In this document: positions 22,345-31,500 of the stretch, piece after piece
How the letters are laid out: each line of letters starts with the position of its first letter
Position numbering within the stretch: position 1 is the stretch's first letter
IMG/VR virus record: IMGVR_UViG_3300025154_001404
Location: 1 to 32,922 of that record
Length of the DNA stretch: 32,922 nt
From: a virus
Strand: one strand, 5' to 3'
The notes under the pieces: generated by a model
The model's database searches: none
What the model saw: only the letters and a program-made list of their open reading frames with translations
Told to the model about the DNA's origin: nothing
Program-made: the position numbers and the translations under genes

Positions 22345-23301
22345 TTACGCCGGAACAAACGAAAATTCCTTTATCCGATTCCCGCCGTATGTCGAAATCA
22401 GACCATGCCGCCTACTCGCGTTGAGCGTGGCGTCGTTGATTGTGATATCGCCCAAAATCTGAGAACCGTTATACTTGAGCCTATATGTCGTTGTGTCTGG
22501 ATGCTCAATTTCAATCAGGGCGTTTGCTACAAAAGCAACCGCTGAATTGATAGTCGTGGTCCATGAACCGTTTAAGAAATACTCCAATTTGCAGTTCTTT
22601 CCGTTGTGATAGCCAACCACTCCGTATGTTGGAGCAGAATAACTGTCAAGGCCCATGCAGACACCTGCCTGCGTGCCGTTGGGAGAGTTTACCAGTTTCG
22701 CCTTCACCGCTCCGAGAGCAGACGAGAAAAGTCGGGTTTTGAAAAGGGTTGGAAGGGAAATTTGCTTAACTGACATATCATCAAAATACACAACACCATC
22801 GACATTACGTTGCACTATAAACATAGTAGATGCAACTCCATATTTTAGATATGTGTGTATTCGTTTGTTCCAGCTTTCTGGAACATTTGAACTAATATCA
22901 CCGGTGTAATTAGTATAAGATCCCCCATTTTCCTGAATTTTTGTCATAATTGCATTATTGTCACCATATAACCAAACATCTGCTCTATAAAATCCATTTG
23001 TTTGGTTGGTTGTTTGTTTTACCAAAACGAATGATACACCGGAGGATCTATTGAAGCCTTGGCTATAATTTCCTCCGTGCTTTATTGTAGCCTCCTTGAT
23101 TGTATCAATTGTCGTACTCGTTCCAACTTGAGTTGCACAATTGTCTGCTAGAGTTCCCGTAAACAGTTCCATGTCGCCATTGGTCAACAACTCTTCACCC
23201 AACGTAGGCGTATTCGTCCAAATCCCCGTGGCCGAATCGAGCACCCAGGTTGGCCCGTACCACTCCTGTTTTAGTCTATCGAGAATTATTGGATGAGCCA
23301 T
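22345..23301 (-). CDS. tail-associated protein with carbohydrate-binding-like domains
   Basis: The 318-residue product begins MAHPIILDRLKQEWYGPTWV. Residues about 35-180 (ELLTNGDMELFTG ... VDGVVYFDDMSVKQIS) follow the jelly-roll carbohydrate-binding pattern 'E-x-x-x-N-x-x-F ... Y-x-D-D-x-S-x-K'. Residues 185-318 are beta-rich and resemble a second lectin-like sandwich, ending RIKEFSFVPA. Such proteins usually decorate tail fibres or capsids and bind sugars. It is the last of the tail genes, with GGAGG upstream in the end of the previous gene. Confidence 0.68.
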   Translation of the reverse strand: MAHPIILDRLKQEWYGPTWVLDSATGIWTNTPTLGEELLTNGDMELFTGTLADNCATQVGTSTTIDTIKEATIKHGGNYSQGFNRSSGVSFVLVKQTTNQTNGFYRADVWLYGDNNAIMTKIQENGGSYTNYTGDISSNVPESWNKRIHTYLKYGVASTMFIVQRNVDGVVYFDDMSVKQISLPTLFKTRLFSSALGAVKAKLVNSPNGTQAGVCMGLDSYSAPTYGVVGYHNGKNCKLEYFLNGSWTTTINSAVAFVANALIEIEHPDTTTYRLKYNGSQILGDITINDATLNASRRHGLISTYGGNRIKEFSFVPA

Positions 23302-23303
23302 GA

Positions 23304-23885
23304 TTATGCGCCTCCGTTCACGACATTACCCTCGCCGGGATAAATTATGAGATCGAAGGCATCGACACCGACCTTGATAGTTTTAAACGTGAAAGAATCA
23401 CCAACTGATGGAGTCGCAAATCCAACTTTATCGCCGTTGTTCCCCCACGTGATTACCCCACCGGATGAGATTCCAGGTCGGTCGTTGGGGCCGGTCTTGA
23501 TGTAGAATGCACCCGCCCCTGCGGTTTCGACCTGCACCAGCCCATTCATTTCCCCTGTAAGCGTTGGGCATTGTTGCGTGTTGGCTACGGTCTGGCCCGA
23601 ATTACTGATGAGCGTTCCACGCATCTGCTGAACCGTTAGATTCCCGGTGGTCGGGACTTCTTCCCGCTTTATGCCTCCGTTCAGCGTGGTGAATGTGCCA
23701 GCGGCAGGCGTCGTACCACCGATGTCCCCAGGAGCCAGTCGGCCTACTGTAGACCACCAAGAAGCTATGGATTCCCAAACAAGGACAGGACTTACTCTTC
23801 GTGGTTTTGTCTCTGCCCCTGCTTGCATTTCTGCTGTAGTTGCAACAGGATCTTGTTTGAGCTGAGTGCCTGGTATTCTTTTCAT
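23304..23885 (-). CDS. tail-fibre-like structural protein
   Basis: The 193-residue product contains GDIGGTTPAAGTFTTLNGG, a phrase repeated across phage tail-fibre proteins, followed by a beta-rich C-terminal part (AFYIKTGPNDRPGISSGG ... FDLIIYPGEGNVVNGGA) like trimeric tip domains. The N-terminal 60 residues probably attach to a partner. It lies between two virion-like genes and reads MKRIPGTQLKQDPVATTAE at the start, also typical of fibre attachment regions. GC content rises inside it. Confidence 0.68.
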   Translation of the reverse strand: MKRIPGTQLKQDPVATTAEMQAGAETKPRRVSPVLVWESIASWWSTVGRLAPGDIGGTTPAAGTFTTLNGGIKREEVPTTGNLTVQQMRGTLISNSGQTVANTQQCPTLTGEMNGLVQVETAGAGAFYIKTGPNDRPGISSGGVITWGNNGDKVGFATPSVGDSFTFKTIKVGVDAFDLIIYPGEGNVVNGGA

Positions 23886-23896
23886 TCGATACTCCT

Positions 23897-24223
23897 TTAC
23901 GATACTTCAAGAACTCTAAGATCCCCTATTTCTCCGCTCAAGCTACAAAAATATGGATTTTGAGCAGGCGGTATGAGAACTTCTATTATAGAACCTACAG
24001 GTATAGGCATTCCGTTAGCTGGTGTTAAAGGAGAGCTTCCCCAATAACATTCACCACTAGAGCCATTAGAATTATTATAAGCATATATCCCTGTTCTTCC
24101 TTGTCCCCCTGTTAGATGTGTAGCAAACTCAGCTTCCCCTGATCTTACTGTTACTGCGGTTATCTTGAACTCGTTTTCAGGAGGAGCCATTCTTCTTATT
24201 GCAGCTTCGATATTCCAAGGCAT
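23897..24223 (-). CDS. small virion-associated protein (tentative)
   Basis: The 108-residue product is beta-rich (FKITAVTVRSGEAEFATHLT), with a Gly/Asn/Ser-rich middle (YAYNNSNGSSGECYWGSSPL). No named family. It starts at ATG 24223 with AAAGGAG upstream and lies in the tail-fibre block, so a decoration or fibre-linked role is likely from place alone. Confidence 0.62.
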   Translation of the reverse strand: MPWNIEAAIRRMAPPENEFKITAVTVRSGEAEFATHLTGGQGRTGIYAYNNSNGSSGECYWGSSPLTPANGMPIPVGSIIEVLIPPAQNPYFCSLSGEIGDLRVLEVS

Positions 24224-24263
24224 ACTTCACTCCTTTTACTACAAAAGATTTTTCATTTTCTTA

Positions 24264-24707
24264 TTACTTAACACTGTTACTATCACTCGTCTTCGGAACA
24301 ATCACAACTACGTTCTTGCCTGCTTCCCGTGCTGTTTTAATAACTTCAGTGGTATCCTCAACCTCTGTACCCGATGGAAGTACAATCGTATTATCCCCAA
24401 TCACAGCCGAAGCCGCGGTTCCCGAGATCGGCGTCGAGGACCTGTTTCTCAGCCACATCATGGCGAGCGAGGTGAAGGCCGAACATGCGGGCACGATAAT
24501 GAGCGGGATAGCTATGCTGATTGTCTGGATCTGCTCGACAGTCGCGGCGACATAGATCCCAAAACAGGAAAGCAACGTAAATGTTGCTTTGATGATAGCT
24601 GCCCAGTATGTCTCGGATAGATACCAATCTTTACTCTCGCCAATAGGAGCAATAGCTTTACGAAGCTCAGGAATTGATTTTACAAGCTGCCACCATGATA
24701 TTTGCAT
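24264..24707 (-). CDS. membrane protein, holin-like (tentative)
   Basis: The 147-residue product has two likely membrane helices at about residues 34-56 (YWAAIIKATFTLLSCFGIYV) and 62-86 (TISIAIPLIIVPACSAFTSL), a basic turn WLRNR, then a soluble acidic/Ser-rich tail ending SDSNSVK. Size, two-helix layout and place beside a lipoprotein after the tail-spike gene fit a holin, but no endolysin is visible in the window, so a different membrane role remains possible. It starts after GGAGATATTGAA, downstream of a long hairpin. Confidence 0.55.
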   Translation of the reverse strand: MQISWWQLVKSIPELRKAIAPIGESKDWYLSETYWAAIIKATFTLLSCFGIYVAATVEQIQTISIAIPLIIVPACSAFTSLAMMWLRNRSSTPISGTAASAVIGDNTIVLPSGTEVEDTTEVIKTAREAGKNVVVIVPKTSDSNSVK

Positions 24708-24722
24708 TTCAATATCTCCATT

Positions 24723-24776
24723 TAATACCGAAGAAGATAGACTTTAGTTTCCTATTGTCCTCTTCTTGCGGTATTA
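24723..24776 (-). promoter_or_regulatory. long hairpin before the holin-like gene
   Basis: Arms 24723-24737 and 24761-24776 pair as TAATACCG/CGGTATTA plus AAGAAGA/TCTTCTT with one bulged base and a 23-base loop. It lies between the lipoprotein stop and the holin-like start, ending about 15 bases before ATG 24707 and close to its GGAG site. No T run follows on the minus strand. It may be a processing or translation-control hairpin. Confidence 0.5.
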
Positions 24777-24792
24777 TTTCAAAAAGGATACT

Positions 24793-25167
24793 TCATCTTT
24801 TGTTTGTTCCTACTGCTCTAAGAACATAGTTGATAAGATCTCTTATCTCTTGTTCTTTGGTCAACAAAGTCTTTACATCTTTTGTAGACTCAGTGAGAGG
24901 AACAATTGTACAGTAAGCAGAGATTCCATCATCAATTCTCAATAGCAGAGGTTGTATCTTGTTGTCGATATATTCCTTCATTTTCCCTTGAGAAGTTGCA
25001 GATGCAATTCCTATTGAGAGATGAGCAAGTCCTGCACTTGTTTGAAGATCTGAGCACACAGCTTGAGCCTTATCAAAAACAGTTGCGTAAGGATCTCTAA
25101 ATGTGGATACCGACGAACAACTCGCTAGCACAAATACACTCAACAAAGCAATAAAAAATTTGTTCAT
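24793..25167 (-). CDS. secreted lipoprotein
   Basis: The 124-residue product has a signal sequence MNKFFIALLSVFVLASC with lipobox L-A-S-C (lipidated Cys17), followed by SSVSTFRDPYATVFDKAQAV and a helical C-terminal part. It should be anchored in the outer or inner membrane. It has no C-terminal membrane helix, so it is not a unimolecular spanin; it could be an outer-membrane spanin partner, or a superinfection-exclusion or conversion lipoprotein. Its 120-base leader carries a promoter-like pair, suggesting expression apart from the late operon. AAGGAG precedes the ATG. Confidence 0.78.
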   Translation of the reverse strand: MNKFFIALLSVFVLASCSSVSTFRDPYATVFDKAQAVCSDLQTSAGLAHLSIGIASATSQGKMKEYIDNKIQPLLLRIDDGISAYCTIVPLTESTKDVKTLLTKEQEIRDLINYVLRAVGTNKR

Positions 25168-25224
25168 TTTCTTCTCCTTAATTTTGAATACTTTAATTGT
25201 TTCCTTACATTCCCCTCAGTCTTC

Positions 25225-25253
25225 ATTATGGTGTATCTTGCTGATACTTCCAA
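25225..25253 (-). promoter_or_regulatory. promoter-like pair for the lipoprotein gene
   Basis: On the minus strand TTGGAA (25253-25248) is followed after exactly 17 bases by CATAAT (25230-25225). The spacer contains a small inverted repeat GTATC-AGCAA-GATAC. It lies 58 bases before the lipoprotein start. By-eye call; 4/6 and 5/6 matches to sigma70 boxes. Confidence 0.42.
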
Positions 25254-25479
25254 TCTGACACTTCAAACCCTATAACCATTGAAGGCACCTCAATGCTTTG
25301 TCGGGATTTTACGACCCTCATTAGTCCAAACCCCACGAGTAGTATTCCATGCTCGCCCATAATCGTTATATGACATGATCCGAAACATCAGCAGCCCGGA
25401 ATCGGAAGCGCCCTTCCAAACGTACTCAGGCCCGGCGCTCCCGGTATCCCTGACCTCTCCCCATGGCCTAACATCCTCA

Positions 25480-25525
25480 CATCCCTCACCGACCACTTCG
25501 CATTCACGGTAGTCGGTGAGGGATG
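25480..25525. repeat. perfect 14-bp inverted repeat inside the frameshifted gene
   Basis: Arms 25480-25493 (CATCCCTCACCGAC) and 25512-25525 are exact reverse complements with an 18-base loop. It falls where the two halves of the fibronectin-like domain change frame. No T run follows on either strand. Confidence 0.8.
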
Positions 25526-25537
25526 CCAAGGTTTGTT

Positions 25538-25622
25538 GTCGGTGCTGATCTGGAGCTTGTAGCCGGTTGCATCCTTCGTGACGTCCCGTTCCAGTCGGAT
25601 GTCTGCCGCGATGGAATGGGAC
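25538..25622. repeat. diverged direct repeat, copy 2 (matches 21719-21803)
   Basis: This is the partner of the repeat at 21719. It includes an imperfect inverted repeat (arms about 25583-25598 and 25606-25622) where the other copy is a perfect one. Confidence 0.7.
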
Positions 25623-25721
25623 GCGAGAATGAGGATTGTTGCTATAGTGAGTAGGATTTTTGTCATTCTCAGTCCTCGACAAAGGAGTCGCAACATTATC
25701 ACCGCATCCCTCGCAGACCGC

Positions 25722-28532
25722 TCATAATGTTGGTGCTGTAAGTTGAATATAAAACACTGTAACTCTTACCCGACCAGTATTGTCTGCTGGCGATGCGTTT
25801 GGAGTAATCCTTATTTTTTGTGCCGACGCATTAAGGTATGGACACGACTTAGTGCCAACATCCGTCGTGCCTGCTGCCACAGCAACACTTGCTCCCGTTT
25901 GAAAAGCCGTCCCCGTAGTGGCTCCTGTCACCGTAAAAGTAGCTGCTGTAGGAATCAGTACGGTAACACGCACCGAAACACCTAGTATTATAGCATTAGC
26001 CGGAAGATCTATTGTTGTATCTGTCGTTGCGGCGGCGGCGACTGTAACAAGTTGGGTAACGGTTCCAATACTGGCTTTTTCGCCACTTGCTCCTGTCAAT
26101 AACTGCTCACTACTTGGAATAGCACCAAGATGATTCCCACTCCACACTTCTCCCGCTTGTTGGGTCACAGTGGAATCATCTGTAATATTGTCACATATCT
26201 TGACATTTACATTTGTTCCTAGCGACCTAAGATTTGAGCTAGAAATATTATTAAGAGTATTGCCATTAGCCAAAAAATTAGTAACGCCGCTCCATGCTAT
26301 TCCATACCCATTAGAAATACCCTTTATTTTGTTAGTAGATGCAACGCTATATGAAGAGTCCAAAAAGTAAATTCCATATGCAGCATTGCTGATGCTGTTC
26401 CCGTCTATTTCATTACCCGAAACTGTTACATTGTCAGAATGATGCACCGAAATCCCGTTACTCGACGCCGTTATTAGGCCATAACCTTTTATTGTATTCC
26501 CACTAACTATAATACCATTGTTGTCTTTGGTTCCGTCAGTGTGACCCTTGACTGATATCCCATTAGCTCCAGCATTTATTACAATGTTGCCAGATACATC
26601 AGCATCAAGATCACCGGAATTATGTGTGTTGTATCCTACAGATATTCCATTACCTGTAGCACCGATAATATTACAACCCCTAATCCAACAACCTTTAGAT
26701 GAGAATCCATGAAGATTGAAACCATCTCCCGTCCCACCAATTGCAGTACAATCTGTGAAACCAGAATATCTCACATTAGCTGTTATTGCATTTTCTCGGA
26801 CATTTTCAGTTCTACAATGAGAGATATCTATATTGTGAGAAGATTCCCCGATATGAAATCCATATCCCTTCGCTGGAGTTGCAATGTTTTGTCCATCTCT
26901 CACAATGACGTTTTCGATGTCACAATGAGCGGATTGCTCTATTTCTATACCCTCTCCATCATCTGGGCCTGTAACAACAGCATTTTTCACCTGACATCCG
27001 TATGCCAATGATAACTTAATTCCTCCACCGACCACACCTGCATCAAGTTGCCATGTACCACCTTCTATGGTTGAGTTCGTAAGTGCATTCAACTTTGTGA
27101 CCGTGGCGGTGCTTGCTATTACGTATGCGCCTATGGTTTTATTTTGCAGCACGATAGTACCAGCACCAACAGATGCAACGCGGTTAAGTTCCTGGTTCCT
27201 CCCATCTGTCGCCACGATATAGGTAGCGTCATAAACTATTACATAATCACCGGCAGCAAACCCAGCGCTACTCGTTACATTTAATGTGGTATCTCCTACC
27301 GCCGAATTTACGGAAAATGCCGTAGTTGTGGCTGATTCTGATCCATCCATATTAATAATCCAGGTTTGTGCAGCCCCCGAATTTTTCGTAATTGTCGCAC
27401 CATTAGCGATGAGTCGGACGTTGGATTTGTGTGCTATTGAAAGTGCTAAATAGGTTTCACCAGGTCTAAGTTCCACTGTCCCGCCGCCGGAATCAGATAC
27501 ACATTGGATTGCAGTATTTATGAAAGATGTCATAGCTGTAGTGCCTGGAGAAGTATTTTCTCCAAACATATTAGGACTAGCATAATTCAGCCCAACCACC
27601 TCCCCCGGCAGACTCGAAAACATCTGCCCGCCGTTGTCCTCCAGGTGGGAGCCGGAGGCGAAGGTGATTGAATACCCAGCCTTCAGCAAATCTGCTCCCA
27701 ATGAGTCGGGATCCACTGAGCCGGTGGTTCGCACCATAAGCTGTCCGGCGTTCCAGGCCCATTTGCCAGCCGCGTCAATGCTACCAACCCCAGCTACTTT
27801 GGTGAGCGCAACCCCAGACTCATAAAGTGTTGCAGGCTCATTAGCCAAGGTCATCTCATAGATTGACCCAGACACCACGGTCCACGCGGCCCCTCCACCG
27901 GCAACGGAAAGCTGTGTGGCTATGATTGCACCCCGATCCGGCCTTACCGTGACGCCTGTAGGCACAGTAACGGATTGGAGAAGCTGATAGGTATGATTAC
28001 CTGGAAGCCGAACACTGACCTCGCCCGAAAGCGTAGCCAAAACCCAGGCTAGGGAACCTTCGTCTGTAGCATCTCCATGATCTGTAATAGATGTATCCGG
28101 AGAAACAATCCATTCTCGATACTGTGAATTACCGTAAGCATTTACAGTACCTTTATAGTAAACAACTATTCTAAAGGTATCTGTCGTGTTGTTCTCAGCA
28201 CAATAAACAACAAGCGAAGATGTTCCGGGTACTACCCATATATCTCCTATAGCCCCTGCATGAGTATTCGGAACAGCTTCACTTGTCCCGTACTCTGTTA
28301 TAGCAGAAACGGCTTTCGGAAGCGATACAGTCACTCCTGTAGGGCCGTTAAACGTACCTGTTAGAATATAAACTTCAGGGGAATCGGAAATTTCGGAAGC
28401 TACGTTAGAGATTCTGGATGATAGTGTCCCATAGGCTACGTCAATAGCGTCCATATCTTCGTTGTAGGCGCTTCTCCAAGCTTCTCCTTGAGAAGGTTTA
28501 GTCAAAACTAAATTGGGAGTTCGTGTGCTCAT
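25722..28532 (-). CDS. tail spike / tail fibre with right-handed beta-helix
   Basis: The 936-residue product begins with NLVLTKPSQGEAWRSAYNED, the usual start of phage fibre proteins that attach to the tail. Residues about 60-330 hold beta-rich adaptor regions. Residues 330-780 look like a parallel beta-helix of the pectate-lyase/NosD type, with repeated short turns (NGISVGYN, NGISVKG, NGISVHHSDNVTVSGNEIDG, NGYGIAWSG). Residues about 795-936 (SGEKASIGTVTQLVTVAAAA ... NTGRVRVTVFYI) are a C-terminal module I recall as recurring in other phage fibres. It should bind and perhaps cleave surface glycans. No catalytic residues can be assigned by eye. Confidence 0.85.
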   Translation of the reverse strand: MSTRTPNLVLTKPSQGEAWRSAYNEDMDAIDVAYGTLSSRISNVASEISDSPEVYILTGTFNGPTGVTVSLPKAVSAITEYGTSEAVPNTHAGAIGDIWVVPGTSSLVVYCAENNTTDTFRIVVYYKGTVNAYGNSQYREWIVSPDTSITDHGDATDEGSLAWVLATLSGEVSVRLPGNHTYQLLQSVTVPTGVTVRPDRGAIIATQLSVAGGGAAWTVVSGSIYEMTLANEPATLYESGVALTKVAGVGSIDAAGKWAWNAGQLMVRTTGSVDPDSLGADLLKAGYSITFASGSHLEDNGGQMFSSLPGEVVGLNYASPNMFGENTSPGTTAMTSFINTAIQCVSDSGGGTVELRPGETYLALSIAHKSNVRLIANGATITKNSGAAQTWIINMDGSESATTTAFSVNSAVGDTTLNVTSSAGFAAGDYVIVYDATYIVATDGRNQELNRVASVGAGTIVLQNKTIGAYVIASTATVTKLNALTNSTIEGGTWQLDAGVVGGGIKLSLAYGCQVKNAVVTGPDDGEGIEIEQSAHCDIENVIVRDGQNIATPAKGYGFHIGESSHNIDISHCRTENVRENAITANVRYSGFTDCTAIGGTGDGFNLHGFSSKGCWIRGCNIIGATGNGISVGYNTHNSGDLDADVSGNIVINAGANGISVKGHTDGTKDNNGIIVSGNTIKGYGLITASSNGISVHHSDNVTVSGNEIDGNSISNAAYGIYFLDSSYSVASTNKIKGISNGYGIAWSGVTNFLANGNTLNNISSSNLRSLGTNVNVKICDNITDDSTVTQQAGEVWSGNHLGAIPSSEQLLTGASGEKASIGTVTQLVTVAAAATTDTTIDLPANAIILGVSVRVTVLIPTAATFTVTGATTGTAFQTGASVAVAAGTTDVGTKSCPYLNASAQKIRITPNASPADNTGRVRVTVFYIQLTAPTL

Positions 28533-28541
28533 TTTTTCTCC

Positions 28542-31500
28542 TTAAATAGGAATGCCGGGCCAATCGTCATAATAAAACACATCATCTGAATATGTACACC
28601 ATTCAAAAGAAACTTCCCTAGCAGAAAAATTATGACTGACTTTTGTAACCTGCTGTGTCAATCTGTCTTCTGTTAATCTGCCTATACCTACTGTATCTCC
28701 CCTGTTTCCTGAATGGCTTCCTACTATTTCTATTACATTTCCTGAAATACTAGAAATTGAATAACTGCAATATTCTCCACTTGTTCCCACAGCGAACAAT
28801 TTAGCTGCACTCAAATAAGAGGTTTCAGTCTCTCCACTAGGATATGTCAAATTAACCTCGCCATTCACATATAAAGCTGATTCGCTTGTATGATCTCTCG
28901 CAAGATTTCCTCCCCAAACAGATTTATAACTACTAGGGAGCAAAGTAAAAACATCTCCGAATTCTATGCCAGAGCATTGAGCGCCCGCTTTATGAGAACC
29001 TTGCATTGTAATGTGTTCATTTTTATTAATGCGATATCGAGCATGTCTATTTGCTTCATCTTCATTATTGCATCCTCTTAATTCTACGTTCTGAACTTTA
29101 GGAAGTCTTGAAAGTTCTTCATACCAAGAAGCTTTTGCAAGTGCAGTGGTCTTTTTTACTCCGTACTTATCTGCATCCCACCAAGTTACTGTAACCGCAT
29201 CAACCTTCTCAGTTTCGTCATACCCTGACCAACTACAAGAACTATCTTTTGATCCTTTGCTTGAAGGAAGGATATTTCCTGCTGAAAATACATATTGAGA
29301 GATTCTGGGTTTATCAACAACAGGTTTCCACAAAGACCCTTCTCTTAGTATTCTCATTCTTCCACATTGTTCGATGTTTCTTAGAAACCCATCAGCGAAA
29401 TTGGACAACTCATCATAGACAACATTGCACGTTGCTCTTCTATTTCCTACAACTAAAGCTTCTGTCCATTCTTCCCAATCCTCAAAAGAGGTTCGTTTTA
29501 AATCTGAAGGTGTCTGTTTTATTCCGTATAGTCTATTTGTGCAAGCATCAAACATTTGCCATGCGGGGACAGAAGGATCAACTTCTTGGGTACTTGAATT
29601 GTCCCAAGTAGGGACTGTAATAAGAGTTCTTTGGTGTTTAACAACTACAGTTCCTAAAGTACCAGATACTTTGTCACTAGCTTTCACACCCAAAGCCATT
29701 ACCTGAATACCTGGATATAATTGCTGCAAATCTAGTATTTCTTGAAACGACACTAACCATGAACTATCTTTCGTATTATCTTCGTTGTCATGGTCAGATG
29801 TTTTCCTTACTAAAAGAATATCGTAAAAATCTCGAGAAGGCAAATCAAGTTGAAATTCAAAACGAGGGACAGAAGATAATCTTTCTGCTCCACATACTAT
29901 TGTACTTTCTGTCCAAGTAGAAGTTCCTGTTACTCTATAATGGTAAGAGAATTCTACAGACCTCGCACTTGTTTTACCTGTGTTACTACTTACATGCCCT
30001 AAGCCTTCCCTGAACTCCAATATTATTTTGACATGATCGCATTTACTTTGAGTTTGAATAATGAAAGCAGCGGCGAAGTCTGTTGTCGCATTGGTTGTAA
30101 TCTCTTCCGTAGGAACGACATCTTCTGTTCCTTCAACTGTCAAATCATAAGCTGTTCCTCTAGTAATTCTAATGCAATCCAAACTACAAAGACCATAGAT
30201 TTCTGTAGGAACACCCGATAGAACATACTTACCATATCCTATGTATTGGTTATAATAACTCTTATAGGACAAAGAACTGTAATCTTCAGGGGCATCGCTT
30301 AGTCTGGCGTCGTTATTTGCTATGTAAAAATCCTTGTCGGTCATTAAAGTTACAAGATCTCCTAAATCATCCTCAACTTGGATTTTGAAATCACCTTCCG
30401 TTACCTCCGGGGCACCCATCTCCCCTGTATAAATTAGATGACCTGACGAAACTGTTCCTTTGATATAGTACCAAGTATCCAATGTAGGAGTGAAGTCTTC
30501 AGAAGAACTAAAAATAACCGACCACTGCAAACTATCTACCCCTCCCGCAGGAGGGTTTGAGACTTCGTACTTCACTTGAGAAGATTGAAAATATAATTGG
30601 CTGCTCAAGTAACCGAAGAAAACTCTCGTTACGGTAACAACTTCTCCTTCTGTTTCTGTAGAAGTTGTGTAAAAAAGACATCTATTATTATAATCAGGGA
30701 ATTTAACCCAAAATTCAAATTGAACAGGGCGAGACATTAGCAGAGTTTCATAATCATCTGTAGATAAGTAGTCCCCTTCTCCGGGTAAATCAATATAACC
30801 ATTTCCCCATTTAGGACTATCTAGTTTTACCTCAGCTTGTCCGTATTTCGTCCAAGGTGAGCCTCTCCCTGAAGAATCAAGCACAGGTAAGTTTTTTGCT
30901 GTTCTACAAGTCCATACAACATCCACCCCATCAGATGTTGTTCCCCCTACAACCGTCCCCCATGTAGGTTCTGTAGTAGCATGAGTAGTTCCTGGTGTAG
31001 TACATTCATACCAATACCCATTAGATACAGTAGAGGTAACGTAATCCCCTGAAATCTTTGCTGTGTTCGCTGTCCAATCTGAAGGAGAAGCTAAAGCCCT
31101 GCAAGTCCAAACAACTGTTCCGTCAGATGTTGTTCCCCCAGGGGTAGTCCCCCACACAGGCTCTGTTATATCTGTATCTCCTGCTGTCGTACATTCGTAG
31201 CAGTAGTCTCCAACTACAGTAGGGAGAACGTAATCCCCATCTAAAAAAGTTGTTTCCATAGACCATATTGCAGTGTTAAAATTCAAAAGACAAACGCCTA
31301 CTGCATTTGCTCTAGGGTCGTATCTCAGTCTTCTGTCATACGAGAAATCATGTTTTGTATCAGGAAAATTGGAGAGTGTAGTTACTGTAGAAGCTCCTAC
31401 GGTTGTATCTCCGTCTGTAGCCGCAAAAACATAATTATCATAGCTCGTTAAAAGTTCTTCCCCTATTCGTACTCTATCTGCTGTTATTACGTTATTTGTT

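Larger units (their letters stand above)
25290..25666 (-). pseudogene. frameshifted secreted fibronectin-III-like protein
   Basis: From ATG 25666 the minus strand encodes a signal peptide (MTKILLTIATILILASHSIA) and ADIRLERDVTKDATGYKLQI, then STDNKPW, the opening of a fibronectin-III-like domain. The matching end of such a domain (SDSGLLMFRIMSYNDYGRAW ... VWTNEGRK, stop at 25290) lies in the -1 frame. Either the gene is inactivated by an indel near 25530 or it uses frameshifting, but no clear slippery heptamer is seen. A 14-bp hairpin lies at the change of frame. It lies after the tail spike gene. A shorter decayed copy is at 21686-21848. Confidence 0.6.

Noticed and set aside
22258-22545. Plus-strand ORFs over the tail genes (also at 22655, 24165, 29249, 29425)
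   Set aside because: They lie opposite well-supported minus-strand virion genes and have no family features or ribosome sites.
25290-25666. Programmed -1 ribosomal frameshift
   Set aside because: No X-XXY-YYZ heptamer is seen in the right frame near the hairpin; an indel is simpler.
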